NCBI GenBank assembly: GCA_037892935.1
Contig: JAYXKI010000010.1
Location: 806,001 to 870,000 of the forward strand
Direction of reading: 5' to 3'
DNA length: 64,000 nucleotides
Source: Phlebopus portentosus
Taxonomy: Eukaryota > Basidiomycota > Agaricomycetes > Boletales > Boletinellaceae
Shown here: positions 12,319-24,825 of the stretch, piece by piece
Layout of the letters: each line of letters opens with the position of its first letter
Position numbering within the stretch: position 1 is the stretch's first letter
The notes under the pieces: generated by a model
The model's input: only the letters and a program-made list of their open reading frames with translations
The model's database searches: none
What the model was told of the DNA's origin: nothing
Position numbers and translations under genes: made by a program

Positions 12319-12947
12319 CACTGGAAGAGGATGGTCTAAGCTGATCGTTTCGAGGAACCAAAGAAATTCTTGATTAAGACTTGATTATTCCACTCGGGAG
12401 ATAGCTGCTTTCGTGGAGATATCAACAGATAGTATGATATATCCAGATTGTCTAAGTAAGAAGAACCAGTGCGAATTCTGAGTAATGATCATCAACGAAG
12501 GCACCTTCCTAAACGAGCACCGGTCACGATCGGTTGCCGCCTGGCCAATTCAATCCACTGTGACCATTCATTCTTCACTTCTCAGCGTCCCTCCCCGCAG
12601 CTGCGAGGTTTTTGACCAGGTGTGCTCGTTTTTTTCCAATTTGCTTACCTTCATCGCTTAACATCAAGTAATTGCAGCTGAGTCGTAACCGGATTCCTTA
12701 GCGCGTCACGCTCTGTATCCTTAAAGCTCCGTTCCAGTTTAATTTGCCGAGCGCTTGTCATCTCGTGCCGACATTCTGGAGACGACGGATCCCTCTCTCA
12801 TCTTTTACTGCTCCGTAAACAGTGTTGACTTACAGTGACTGTCGCTATCTGTTCCAGCGCATCGCGTATCTCAGAAACGCGACGTTATTCACATCATAAC
12901 CTATATCACTCCTTTTTGGCGCCGACGCTCACAGATACACGAACATC
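12319..12947. promoter_or_regulatory. Divergent intergenic region, Trm140 / RhoGEF
   Basis: 629 bp between two divergent start codons. It contains a T-rich stretch near 12630 and pyrimidine-rich sequence before the RhoGEF start, typical of fungal 5' leaders. No specific factor site is claimed. Confidence 0.4.
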
Positions 12948-15900
12948 ATGGCTTCCTTCACACCTCATAGCAGACCCCCTCCCACAGATGAAGAGCTGAG
13001 AAACCTATATGACGAAGTCAAGCGTGGATTTCAGAGAGAGTCTTCCTCTCATCTAGACGACATACGGGTATCTATGGGCGACGACCTTGGTGATTTCATC
13101 GACCAATACAGGGATGAAGCGATTCGACCTGACCCTCCGAGCTACGAGCCAAGTCGTCGTGATGGTGCCTCCGTTTCACCCTCTTTGCCAGAGAAAAGTA
13201 AGACTTTTCTTATATCTCAAACTATATCTCGTTGATTCGATTTCTGGACTGAATTGAAAGAAGGTGAAGGCGTCTCGTTTATCGCTCCCAAGTCTCCGCC
13301 GTCTGGACGTGCTGCGCGTCCTCTACCAAGGCCACCCGGCGTCAACGGATCCACAAGCTCCTTCGGAAGTACTTCCCCAGGCATACCAGAACCCCAACCT
13401 TATGTCCATCCTTCGACTTCTCAGCAGACTGATTCATATCAACGATTATCAACTGGTTCAGCGAACAGTTTACCTCGACGATTGCCTGTTGCACCAGAAT
13501 CGGGAATACCGACCTACACGACGGAAGCTAACTTAGGTCGGACTTTGAGTTCAGGTTCCGCAGAGGGTAACCGTTCTTACGGGCTTCCGTCACATCCCCG
13601 GCTTTCCCGGCCACCTCCACCTCCATCAAGCAGCTCGTATGCTTCTTCATCATCGGCGACTTCTAGTCGCCATCCGTATACTACAGTAACGCACATTACC
13701 GATTCGCCTTCATCTCAGCTTACCTCGTCTGGCTGGTCGAATGCATCTGACACCCGGAACGGTTCTACCAACGGTTATGGGCTTTCGACTACTCTTAGTC
13801 GCACTGACTCTACTCGTCCAAAAGGTGCTCTCGCTCCAGCAGTGCCAGGACAGTCAAGCGTATCGTTAAATGGAAGTTTCCCTTTCGCACCGTCAGCCGG
13901 TTCTTCAGCAGATATTTATGCCTCTTCAAGGACGGGCGCTTATGTTCGTCTACATGGCACATCTTCTCATTTATATTGATACACTAATTCAATCCATAAC
14001 TTCTTCCTACAGCCATCCTCCAGCCCTCACGGTGTGGGATCGAGCTCGAATGAAGGCTCCTCGACTCGTCCAGAAGTCAACTTGATTCCGAGTGCTTCAA
14101 GTGATGATGTCCAGCTGCGGAGCCCTTCGTCATCGATGATCGCAAAGAACAACGCATCAAGCTCCAGTAGCATGCTTGAGGTTCAACCTGTATCGTCTTG
14201 TAAGTAAATGCTAGCTAAAATTAAAGATTTTGTGCTTGATGTTCTCGTAGCAGCGAATCTCGGCCGATCCACTTCGACGAGCTCAACAACGTCTTCTTTC
14301 CAGTCTGGCTCGGGACTTGCAGCGTCATCAACGTCGGCCACTTCTCCAACGCCTGTATACTCAAATGGATCTCAAACTACAACCGCGGGACCCTCAAACT
14401 ACAGGGTGCATGCAGGTATCAATAGAGGAGGTTCTCTTTCATCTTTCAAGTCAATAGGATCTGGCGGATCAATGACTTCCCGTTATGACGACGCACCTTA
14501 TGATGTCTATCGGCAGGCAGCCGGCAGCAGTCGCATAGACAGGTTTGTCGAGCGCAATCAACGTGACCGTGTCATTGATGATATTAAGCGCCAATTAGCG
14601 CTTCACGAGGGCTATGAAAGTGAAGAGGATTATGATGAAGAAGAGGAAGATAGATTCGTAAACCTCGCCTTACTGTCTCATGTTGCCGTGCGTCTTCGAG
14701 ACAAGGTACCTCGCGGAACGCATGTAAAGGTGGTATCCCCTACCAGCGTGCTTTTACTGGCAGGGACATAGTGGTAAGTAGTTAGTGTTAAGCGAGACTA
14801 CTTACGTGATTTACACTTATTTCTGTAGTCTACGATTCAAGCGCAGATACAACGAGAACTCGTGAACATGCACGTGCCCTCGAGCGACCGTCGCTTGGCT
14901 CTTAGTCTCGCAAGAAGTCTCCAAAATCAGCTTTTCTTCTACGAAGTTGAATGGGGCGGACGTGTCTTACAAGATAGTGTGGAGGATGTCTACATGTTCC
15001 TCGATGACCAGGAAGGAGGCTCAGATCTTCGTAATCAGGAGATGGGAGAGTTGCCAACTGGCGTATTCACACCCCTGACAAAATGCTATCTACCCAGTTG
15101 CATGGAGGGGACGCCATATGCGTGTGGTTCTTATAGTTGTCCAAGAAGGGTAAGTTGACTAAGTATTTCTCTGATGATAACGGAATTTGAATTGACGTGA
15201 TCCATAGAGAGGACTCGTTCGGGAAACAACTTTCCTACCAGAAACAAGTAAAGAGCCCGTAAGTGGATTCCTTTTGCCTTCCGTGTACTTCTCTCACTGT
15301 TGCGCAGAAACGGAAGGACTGGGCTGAACTCATTGATAAATCGATCCTGAAATCTCTTCCCGAGAGCGAGAAAAATCGTCAGACGTGGGTACCTTTGCTT
15401 TTGTAGTAATTGAGCCTATCGTTAATTGTGCAACAGCATCATCCACAAGGTCATTGAGAAAGAGGAGCTTTACGTGCAAGATCTTGATCTCATAGAAAAT
15501 GTGGGTGCTTTAAAGCCAAGGTCTTAGGCGTATCTGACGTGTCTTGCTTCTAGTTGTTCATGAAGCCTTTGCGGATGGCTGACCCATCAATCATACCGCC
15601 TAACCAAATTGACAGCCTCATGATAGACGTATTTCACAATATTCTTGACATCCGGGACGTGAATCGTCGCTTGTTGGAAGTCCTAGAAGTTCGACAGCGG
15701 GAACAGTCTCCCATCATCCAACGCATCGGTGATGTCTTTTTGACTGCAGCAACAGACTTCCGAAATGTCTATGCGGACTACGTTGGCAATCTTCCTGTTG
15801 CAGAGAAGCGTCTGAAGGACGAAATGGATTCGAATCCAGAATTAAGACGATTCTTAGAAGTAAATACTTTCTTTTCTCTGATATCTGAATGTACTAATTA

Positions 15901-18900
15901 TTCTCGTTCATAGCGTTGTTCGCGTGCTCAGGAATCTCGCCGACTTGATTTGAAGCATTTCCTTCAAAGGCCGTCGGAGCAGCTACAGAAGTACCCGGTT
16001 GTTCTCGAGGCCATTTTTAACGAGACGGAAGAGGGCAACCCGGATGCGGACTTTTTAGCCGAGGCAATACAAGCTATCAAGCAACTTCACTCTGTAGCCC
16101 AACTTCGCACGTTCCAAGCTGCCATGGGGAAGGGTCCGACTGCGAACATAGAGTATTCTGCGCTGGTGCCAGAAGAAGTCAAAAACTCGATGTCGAAGCA
16201 GGAGTTGAAACGACAGGCGTAAGAGGAGCTTTCCTCATTTGCTCTGTGTTCCGTATTAATCTCATCTTTCTAGTACCATCTTTGAGTTCATCCAAGGAGA
16301 GATGATGTACGTGAAAGATCTCGAAGCAATTGGAACAGTAAGTATATCGCTTTTTGACTAGGATGTTTGCAAATCTAACTCGTGTTCCAAGATGTACGTA
16401 CAGCCGTTGAAGAATGCGGATCCCCCAATCATCCCGCACGAACGATTATCCACTTTCCTTCAAGATGCATTCCATAACTATGCCGAGCTTTACCACATCC
16501 ATCGTCATCTGCTTTCTAGCCTTCACGAAATCCAGCGTGACGAGCACCCCATCATTCGCAGCATCAATGCACCTGTCTTGGATGCCGCCTTGAACTTCCG
16601 CGATGCGTATATGGCTTATATACCCAACAACCCAATTGCACATTATCGAATCGACGAGGAGATGCAGAACAATCCGGTTTTCAAAGCCTTTGCTGATGTA
16701 TGTTAAATCATTATTTGTGCTGACTGAACTATATATTGACTCGTCTTGTTTCGACGCAAAGGCCACTGTCAAGCACCCGGATTCTCGTAGACTCGATATG
16801 AAAAGCTTCGTCCACCGTCCTGTTGCTCGGTTGGCACGATACGAGCTGTTGCTCACTTCCATACTGAAGGAAACACCTGCCAACCATGAAGATCGTGAGA
16901 CTATCCCACAGACGATGGAGGTCTTGAGGTCGCTCCTGAAGGAGACGAACACCGGAGTCAAGTCAGCGAATGAGAGAGTAGAGATATGGCGTTACAACCA
17001 GAATCTGGTGTTCAAGCCCGGAGAAGCGATTGTCCGTGACAGCTTTACTGATTCAAGGCATGGTCTAATGATTATTTTCAGGACATGGACCTACTTGACG
17101 AGAACCGATCTCTCATTTATACGGGGAAGTTATTGCGTCAACCTGATACTGGTTTCGAATGGAGTGGATGGACGGAACTCTTTGTTCTTCTCCTTGACAA
17201 TTATTGTGAGACACTACTTTGCGGTGAAGTTAGCGAAGTCTTTGGCTGACGAACGATACAACAGTGGTCATGACAAAGCCCAAAGAAAAGGATGGCATCA
17301 CGAAGTATCATGTCAACCGCAGAGTCAGTAGTTTGATCATCGCACTACCAGTATTTCCATCATACTGACCTGCATTGTTATGCCAGCCGATACCACTAGA
17401 CTTGCTAAACCTTGTCAATTTCACTGATCCACCTACGCAACGCAGCAAGGGCATTCTCGGCGGCCTACGCGGCGGCGATCGTAGCGGCGGACCTGGACAA
17501 GAAGTGATCGTTGCAAACGGCACGCCGTCAGAGAATGATGCTCGTTGGGTTTTCCCCTGTACCATCCACCACAACGGAAGGCTTGGAGGTCTATGGACCG
17601 TCTATGCCGAAACCGCCCAGGCCCGTAGCGAATGGAAGCAAAAGCTAGACGAAGCACTCGTCCTCCGGAAGGTCGTCACCGATGCAAACAAGGTCTTCGA
17701 AATTGAAACTCTTAGCTCTGAGACGTTCTGCGTGCCATCAATGCACGCGACTCAGACGAGTGCCTCATGGAACGAAGAGCATGTCTTTACTGGAAAGGTC
17801 ACATGCTCTGTGCCGTTTTGTAAGTGTATTAGTCTGTGACTACTTGAGCTAGTGACAAATATTTGCCATAACAGCGACTCCGGATGGTAGAGGATTGGTC
17901 GCTATTGGCTGCGCTGAAGGTGTCTGGATTGGTCTACGTCACGATCCCAAATGTATGTTGCAGTCGTCTATTCTTAGTTATCTGGTATCTGACATACGAT
18001 ACAGCCCTGCGCCGAGTTCTGCATTTGAAGATGGTTACCCAATGTGCTATGCTCGAGGACTTCGGAATCTTTTTAGTCCTAGCTGACAAGGTATGTCGGA
18101 GTTCTCAGATAGTGTTTGAGGACCACTATTGAGATACAACTCCTTTGAAAGGCTCTATTTGCATATCACATTGAAGCTCTAGTGCCCTCATCGCCGCCTA
18201 CTGGAAATACATCTCGTACACCGCAGAAGCTGAACGGAAACAAAGATGTGCAATTCTTCACCGTTGGCACACTTGGCGGACGTACACTGGTTATCTACAT
18301 GAAGAAGAAAGGAGTAAGTGTTGATTCACTATGACGAAGCGGTTTTTCTGACTGCCATCAAGATGGATAGTGTGTTCCGCGTCCTGGAGCCGGTGATCGG
18401 TAAAATCAACGAGAAGAGCAAGGCCGTTGGAGGATTTAGTCGCTTCGGCTTTGGCTCTCAACGATCGGATTGGTTCCGCATCTTCAGGGTATATATCCTC
18501 TTGGGAAGACACTGAAATGATCGCTAAAGCGTGTATCTTGTAGGATTTCTTCTTGCCCTCTGAGTCCTATGACCTTATCTTCCTCAAGGCGAAGATAGCG
18601 ATCCTTTGTTCCAAAGGCTTCGAAATTATGGATCTCACCGAGTATGTGTATGTAATTTAGGTTACTGTCGGGTGGGTATTGACTTATGTCTCTCCCAGCT
18701 TCAAGAGTGTTACAATTCCTCAACGCGACGACCCTCGCCTCGCAGCTCTCACGAAACGCTGCGAATCTTGCAAGCCTATTGGCATGTTCCGGTCAAGCGA
18801 GAACGAATTTCTTCTTTGCTATGACGGTTCGTTTTTCGCTTACCATGAACTGAACGCTACTTATTCTTCGTTCAGAGTTTGGACTGTACGTCGACCGACA

Positions 18901-19360
18901 TGGTGATCCCAGTCGGTCCGTCGGTACAATCGAGTGGGAAGGAACAGCTGAACGTGTCGCGTGGCATCCGCCTTATGTACTTCTCTTCGACACTCGTTTC
19001 ATTGAAATACGTCACGTTGAGACGGGTCGCCTCGCGCAGATTATCCCAGGCAATGATATACGTTGTATTTGGGATGGACGAGGCTCCAACGTGCCGCCAG
19101 TTGGCACACCGGGTCCTGATGGTTGGACTGACACCGGCCCACAAGAAGCCCGTATACACGCTGTCATGCAGGCGCCAGAAACGACCGGCAATGGTGCGAG
19201 ACCTTCGCGAGCCGTCGCGCAGCATGTTTTCCAACTCGTGCCTACGATTCCGCTCTACCTTCCGGGATCGCTATCCTCTCCTTCACACTCGCAGTATTTC
19301 CCTCAATCAACCTCACCGCCGACCTCACCATCGCTGACTCCGCGACACTCGTGGAGATGA
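12948..19360 (+). CDS. Rom1/Rom2-like RhoGEF with DEP, two DH, PH and CNH domains
   Basis: Guanine nucleotide exchange factor, probably for Rho1 in cell-wall integrity and polarity (family knowledge). Many exons; the first four are 12948-13197, 13261-13943, 14013-14199 and 14251 to about 14774. Order of domains: long Ser/Pro-rich N-terminus; DEP-like region (FVNLALLSHVAVRLRDKVPR to ELVNMHVPSSDRR, then FFYEVEWGGRVLQDSVEDVY); first DH (TIIHKVIEKEELYVQDLDLI to LKHFLQRPSEQLQKYPVVLE); second DH (TIFEFIQGEMMYVKDLEAIG to MKSFVHRPVARLARYELLLT); PH; and a C-terminal CNH/citron domain from about 17740 to 19160. Two full DH domains in tandem are unusual for this family. At about 14723-14729 one base seems missing, breaking the DEP frame; a predictor could hide this with an intron 14730-14828. 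Stop at 19358-19360. Confidence 0.88.
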
Positions 19361-19640
19361 GAAAAGATTCTACTATTTTCTGCATTCCCTCCTCGCTTTG
19401 CCTATACCTTTATGCGCTTCTGATTTGTGCTTTGTACCAAATAGACGCTTCATGGATTACTTTTATTTTCCTTATGGTACAGTGAGCAGAAAAAGTTTGA
19501 CTGCTTTGTCATTTTCACCGACTTGCGTGTATAAACTCGATCGCTTATGCTGCGAGCAATCCGAGACCACCATACGAAAGTTTACTTATCTATCGTTGCT
19601 TTCTGCTCTTGTAAGTTTCGTGGCGCAATTGGAAAAATGG

Positions 19641-21846
19641 ACATCCAGCTATGTGTAGGGTATTAGGCTTCGCAGACCACTCCCATCTAAACTTGTTTTG
19701 TACACGCTGCAAGATCCCAAGGAAGGACCTTAATTCAATGGATGGGGTAGTCGGTCTCACAGGAAGTAAGTCATCTTATATTTTTGTCTTCCAGTCTTGC
19801 ACTGAGTGACTTGGGAAGCATACGAGGCTCGAACCGGCACTGAACATCGAAGGCTCGCATGGCAGTACAGAGACGCCGAACCTGGAGAAGAGGAAGGGCA
19901 GCGCAAATATTTATTCAAGCGAAACGGGACTCGCTATTACGCGATGTCTCGTCTCAGATATTTTGATGTGGTGAGGATGTCAGCAATAGACCCTATGCAT
20001 AACATCCTTCTTGGTGAGTTTCTTCTTTATTGGGTGTTTTTATTTCGCAATCTACATTTTCTACCTTTCAGGACTATGTAAGCGCTAATGGCATGATGCA
20101 TGGGTTCGCGAGGGCGTTCTCCATGAACGCACTTCTCGCAAAGTTCGTGAACTTGATCAAATTCACGCTTACTTGAGCACAGTAAGTCTTTCCTGCCTTT
20201 CTGTTTCATTCCGACGAACTTACTTCTGTTCAGTTTGAACTGCCATCATGGGTCGGGCGCCTTCCACATCAAGTTGGGTATCCCGCTGGGGGTTCCCTGT
20301 CTGCAGATGAATACAAGGCACTCGTCCTTGTATACTGCCCAATAATTGTATGTATCGCGTTGGGTCTGTGAATGTCATTATTTCCACTTACCATTTCCCC
20401 GAGATACCATTGATTTGGAGGGAATGGCAGCCCCTTGCTCAGGCTGACTTCAACAAAGTGCTTGCGAAGTGGGAGAAGAACGAGAGAGATCCGAATACGA
20501 AGAAATACGAACGTCCAAGACTTCGTATGCACCCGGATGACGCTCGGAACTTCTTAAAGCTAGCGGCGGCACTCAAAATTGTTCTTGGACGTTCGGTGCA
20601 CGTTTTTGACTTGGACAGAGCTGAGATGCTCCTGAAGGAGTACCAGGAAGGATTTCTTGTGGTACGTTCTCTTTTTTCTTGTATCTTTGATTGATATTTT
20701 CTTGGTATAGATTCATCCGATGGAGGTAAAACCCAATCATCATTGGGTTCTCCATTTATTCGACCAAATTCGCGACTTGGGTCCAGTCTACGGTTTCTGG
20801 ACTTTCACCGGAGAACGTCTCAATAAGATACTGAAGAGTTTCCGAACAAATAATCATAACGGGGGCGAGATCGAGACAAGTTTTATGTGCGCTTTTTGCA
20901 GGGATGTCATGCTTTGGGATACGGTAAGTAATCTTCTTTTTCATCTCTTGTATTTGAATGTAATGTACTCTACAGCTTCGTTCTCTCGTTTCTGAACCGG
21001 ACGAAGATGATTGCGGCCTCACTGAAGTGGCCAAGGTATTATCTACGGAGGACACCAATATTCGAGGGACAGTAGCCTCGATGAATCTAGTCAACCGGGA
21101 CATCTAAGAAAGGACAAGAGAGAGTAAGTTCATGCACATTAAATTGGACCATAACTGTCTATCCCTTCTGCATCATTCCAGTGTCACTTGGCCACTGCCA
21201 TCCTTCTCTTGGGCACGGAATCGCGCAGAATATTGACATGGACTTGCAGAACTCGCTCGTTGAGTTCTACGGCGAGATGTATCCCCAAGTGAAAGTTTGC
21301 AAATCAACGGATCCTTCGAGGGCCGGTAATCACCTAGTTACCATAGCTAAGTTTTTTTCATACTTAATCAAGGACGGCCGGAAGATCACAGCTTTGGCGT
21401 CAGCTGAGAAAGCATCAAACTCCATCGTACAGATGGAATTTGGAGGTCAAATATTTGTCGGCCAGGTCATCGCAATACTCGAGCATTCTCAAACTGGAAT
21501 CGGCCGATCGGTCATTTTTGCACATGTACTTTGGTTTCGACAAGCTCAAGACATAGATACCGAGATTTGGGACCAGTAGTAAGTAACATTTGCATGTCTG
21601 TCTCTTGATAAGAGCTCATTTGTCTTGAGTCCCGAACTTGAGATTTTTTTTTGGAGTTACAATGATCATCTGCGCTGCGAAGAACCGGGTCCGCCGAGCA
21701 TTATCACAGCCGATCGTATCAAGTCCCAGGTGGCACGAGCCACCATTTTCACAAGGCCTGCTAGGCATTCAGATGACGAAGAAGAACCAGAGCTGACATC
21801 TCTCTGGGTAACAGTAGGACTCTCTCGAGAGAATATTGTTGTCTAG
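19641..21846 (+). pseudogene. Decayed Tnp2-family (CACTA/Plavaka-like) transposase
   Basis: Relic of a DNA transposon transposase of the Transposase_21/Tnp2 family. Reading exons in phase gives CRVLGFADHSHLNLFCTRC, TEHRRLAWQYRDAEPGEEEG, YFDVVRMSAIDPMHNILLG (the hallmark IDPMHN), FELPSWVGRLPHQVGYPAGG, IPLIWREWQPLAQADFNKVL, HHWVLHLFDQIRDLGPVYGF, TGERLNKILKSF and the C-terminal PGPPSIITADRIKSQVARAT ending at 21846. The 5' part is missing: homology begins abruptly near 19641, about 280 bp after the RhoGEF stop. An in-frame TAA at 20086-20088 interrupts the conserved GLCKR-WHDAWVREGVL, probably a CAA-to-TAA change. No terminal inverted repeats were recognised. Immobile relic, or less likely a domesticated fragment. 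Confidence 0.8.
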
Positions 21847-22048
21847 GTGAGTCGCAAACTTCATTACCTCCTCAAAGTGATCACGGGTGATTTCTGGTAC
21901 TGGGTCTATGCGCATTCGGAACACAAAACACGAAGTGTACATCATCAAGAGTCCAAGATTAACAGCTACATAAGTCCCCTTCTCGGTAAAACAAGCTTAC
22001 AGCGTACTCGAGACCTATCATACAGAATTTCAAGCGGCATCTTTACGG

Positions 22049-22777
22049 TCAGTCCTCGCTGGTCTCCTGATCATCCTCGTTGTCGCCGTCATCATCAGCG
22101 TCAGCGTCCGCACTCTCCGCACGTTCTTCAAGTACTGCGCGTGCTGCTTCGCGTTCTTCTGCGGCCTTCACTATCTTCTCTGCGTCAATTGTCGCAATCG
22201 ACGACGATGGTTTCTTTCTTGATCCAAAGCCGACTGGGTCAACTGGCAATGTCTTGAATACTCCAGTAAGTCCCTTTTCATCGACGAAGGTTCTTTTCCA
22301 TATGCGGTCGACCATAAATGGGTACGGTGCAATGGTAGGCAAGTCGTACCTCATACCACCAAGGGACACGCGTTTGACTGAAATTTTCTTGTTTTTAGAT
22401 GTCCTATGCATCTCCATAAATACTTTGTCAAGCTTCTTGTAAACCTCTTCAGCCTTATTTGCTCTGTGAGTAATAAAACTTTTCTTTGTTTGTTTTTTTA
22501 CTGATCTTACCTTGTCAGATCTAAACGCTGGCTTGATTGTTTCCCAGATCGGTACGTTGTTTGCGCTCGACGAATACCCAGCCGCACGACGCTTCGAATT
22601 ATTGTATTCTTCTTTTTTCTTCTCGTTAATTGGAAAAATGGACAAAGCTGTGTGGGTGTACGCGGAAGAGTTCAGAAGTGAACTTTCTTTTTGCTCACTA
22701 TTAAAGAAAGGGTCGAGTCGCGCACAACTCTCAAATTGAGGTTCGTTTGATTCGCTACACTTATCGACCGCATTGGT
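22049..22777 (-). CDS. Unrecognised basic/acidic protein, 3' part of a gene
   Basis: An open frame of about 240 codons on the minus strand ending at 22049, convergent with the Tnp2 relic. I do not recognise it. Seen: SIFPINEKKKEEYNNSKRR, NVPIWETIKPAF, VYKKLDKVFMEMHRTSKNK, LPTIAPYPFMVDRIWKRTF, GVFKTLPVDPVGFGSRKKP, a charged helix, and a very acidic tail of Asp/Glu before the stop. A stretch of 16 codons after PAFRSDK begins GTAAGATC and ends CACAGA, like an intron, but the 47-nt GT-AG interval does not keep frame, so it is either translated or there is a further sequence error. Upstream the frame stays open to an in-frame TAG at 22780; that codon sits in TCTAG, a possible acceptor, so the true start may be further right. 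Could belong to the nearby transposon or be a host gene. Confidence 0.5.
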   Translation of the reverse strand, partial: TNAVDKCSESNEPQFESCARLDPFFNSEQKESSLLNSSAYTHTALSIFPINEKKKEEYNNSKRRAAGYSSSANNVPIWETIKPAFRSDKVRSVKKQTKKSFITHRANKAEEVYKKLDKVFMEMHRTSKNKKISVKRVSLGGMRYDLPTIAPYPFMVDRIWKRTFVDEKGLTGVFKTLPVDPVGFGSRKKPSSSIATIDAEKIVKAAEEREAARAVLEERAESADADADDDGDNEDDQETSED

Positions 22778-22882
22778 CTAGACAGATTCATGCGCTATAG
22801 GCTTGCTTCTGACCAGACTCGCCAAATACACGCTGAATTTTCGCCTGAAGTACTATGATTATTGCAAAAGCACTGGGACATT

Positions 22883-23367
22883 TTACTGCTTCATTACGCT
22901 TTCGATATCTCTCATACGCACTCTCCAGTCTGTGACCTTCTCGTCCATGTAGCTAACTGCTTCTTGATTTTCGGAATGGAGGCGAGTAAGAGTAGCCACT
23001 AGCTCATCCAGGCTCGAGTTAATGAATTCGAATTTGTCACAAGATCTTTGGACATCATGTTTGCCTGGCTGTCTTCTTCGTCATTCTTTGCTTTTGTACG
23101 AGCTGCGTGGCGGTGTTCTCCGAGCCACCAGTCTGCTTGGAAAGAGCTAGAATCCGTGGAGGCTTAGAGACCACTTGATCGATGAGAAAGAAATGAAAAC
23201 AAACGTTCATGTTCGGTGTCCGGCTGCTGCGACTTTGCGCCTTCATCTGATGTAAAGAACGAAACTCAGTTTCATCTGAATTCAACCTTGGATTAAGATC
23301 AAGCTGAGTTCGACGTACTTCCTTCGGGCGAAGCAACATCGGCGGCGAGGTCATCTGGACTCATCAT
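22883..23367 (-). CDS. Small coiled-coil protein, unrecognised, with a likely frame error
   Basis: Tentative model: start ATG at 23367, introns beginning GTACGT and GTTTGT, then an exon reading DWWLGEHRHAARTKAKNDEE and MMSKDLV, continued by KFEFINSSLDELVATLTRLH and SYMDEKVTDWRVRMRDIESV to a TAA at 22883-22885. About 115 residues, mostly helical and charged, consistent with a short coiled-coil subunit of a larger complex. The two halves of the last exon are in different frames; one added base near 23037-23041 (KDLV then D-K-F) would join them. I do not recognise the family; the helix pattern recalls small BLOC-1/BORC-type subunits, but that is a guess. Confidence 0.45.
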
Positions 23368-23678
23368 GATGGTCTGAGCGAAAGACAAAACCTTGGTGAG
23401 ATCTAGTAGATTTGTTATGACTCTGACTGGTATTACTTGGTTGGGACCTGGCTCATGCCCCGAAAATTACACAGTTCGAGTCAACATAACATCATCTATG
23501 TCTTTGTTTTGATTGTTGGAGTAAGAGATGTGATAATTTACATAAAAGGTGCTAGAGTTGTTAGTAATAGTTTAAAGTCCAATGTATCAAACAATCAAGA
23601 AAGAAACGGAATGATGCGATTGGCCGTTACATTGTGTCAAGTACGGAATAAAGATCGACAAATAGCGAACTAGACGGA
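23368..23678. other. Intergenic, no gene seen
   Basis: 311 bp between the 5' end of the coiled-coil gene model and the stop codon of the GH16 gene. AT-rich; no conserved frame. Confidence 0.4.
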
Positions 23679-24668
23679 TTAATCGCATTCTATGCGGACG
23701 CTTTTGACTGTCGCAGAAATGGTCGAAGGAGCACGGTCCCAGTTTATCGGCCCCTTCGCCCATTCACTAGTACCTTCCGGACTTGAAGCGTCCCATATCC
23801 CAATCTGAATGCGAGAAGGCTGATGAGGGTAGTGTTCTGTGCCGTTAATTTTTGTCTGGTCTATGGAAAGAGGTGAGAAAGGTAAACATATCTTTATTTA
23901 TCGACTTACTGGGCCTGAGTGTGCGTATTTCATTGCCATCGACATACCATACGATACGTTCTGTGGTCCAATCAATAGTATAGTTATGATATTCGGACAC
24001 TGAAGAATGCGAGTGGAAGTCATTGATCTCTCCATAGACACCCCAGAGTGGTTGTTTATCTTGTGAACTAGGAGCATATACGTTCGTTTGCCAGTGATGA
24101 GGATCGCCTCCCACAAGCTCAACGTCAATTTCGTCATGGCCATCCGCTGAATGAATATTACCATGCTTCCGCTTATCAGATGACGAAAGTAGCAGACACA
24201 CCTATCAGAATTACGGCCGTGACAACTCCTGCCACGCTAGGTCCCTTGACCACGAAAGTGACTTTTCCGTATCTTTAGTTTCTTTAGCTCATAGGCCACG
24301 CAAATAGAGGCGTGCACATACAGCATAGTAAACGTTGAGTTTAACGTAGCGCCTTCTCCGACCACGCTATTAACATGTCCCTTCGTAGTAATAACCTCTT
24401 GCGGTCTCTTGAGGAACATCTGCAACCCGTCCCCCGTTGCGCGATAGGTATCCGCAGGACTGACGCCGATGAACGGCGTGTAAAAGCTTCTAGAGACATC
24501 AGATTGAGAGAACGTCGATATGAAAGGTTGGCAGCTGCTCCGCTGTTGTCTATGTTGTGCTTGTGTCGAAGTTAAGTGTAGTTTACTAGCGTAAGGTTTC
24601 CCAACGGCGATAGCTCGAACCAGTGAGAAGCAGAAACAAAGGAAAGTTATGTAACCGAAGGAGTACAT
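23679..24668 (-). CDS. GH16 cell-wall glucanase/transglycosylase, Crh type
   Basis: Secreted glycoside hydrolase family 16 enzyme acting on beta-glucan or joining glucan and chitin in the cell wall (family knowledge). Signal peptide: MYSFGYITFLCFCFSLVRA. After the intron following FTML the frame gives YGKVTFVVKGPSVAGVVTAV, then VILIADGHDEIDVELVGGD, which holds the catalytic E-I-D-V-E of the family, then HHWQTNVYAP, YHNYTIDWTTERIVWYVDG, and finally RIQIGIWDASSPEGTSEWAK, with the stop TAA at 23679-23681. Four or more exons; all junctions read keep phase. No chitin-binding module and no clear GPI signal at the end (VRIECD), so probably a soluble secreted form. Same strand as the Dcr2 gene, 157 bp downstream of it. 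Confidence 0.88.
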
Positions 24669-24825
24669 GACCGAGGCGAACGAGTTGAAGAAAGAGGCAA
24701 AACGAGCGAGTGGCTAGAGTCGATACGGCCGGTCAGCACGTCGACCTATATAAGGTCCAGTCCCAACGCAATTCCAATTGCATAAGTACAAATGATATCA
24801 TACAGAACCATCCCAATAGAAAGCA

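Noticed and set aside
14730..14828. Alternative 99-nt intron in the RhoGEF that would avoid the frame break
   Set aside because: It would remove IPYQRAFTGRDIV, which matches the conserved DEP region in the shifted frame; a lost base is simpler.
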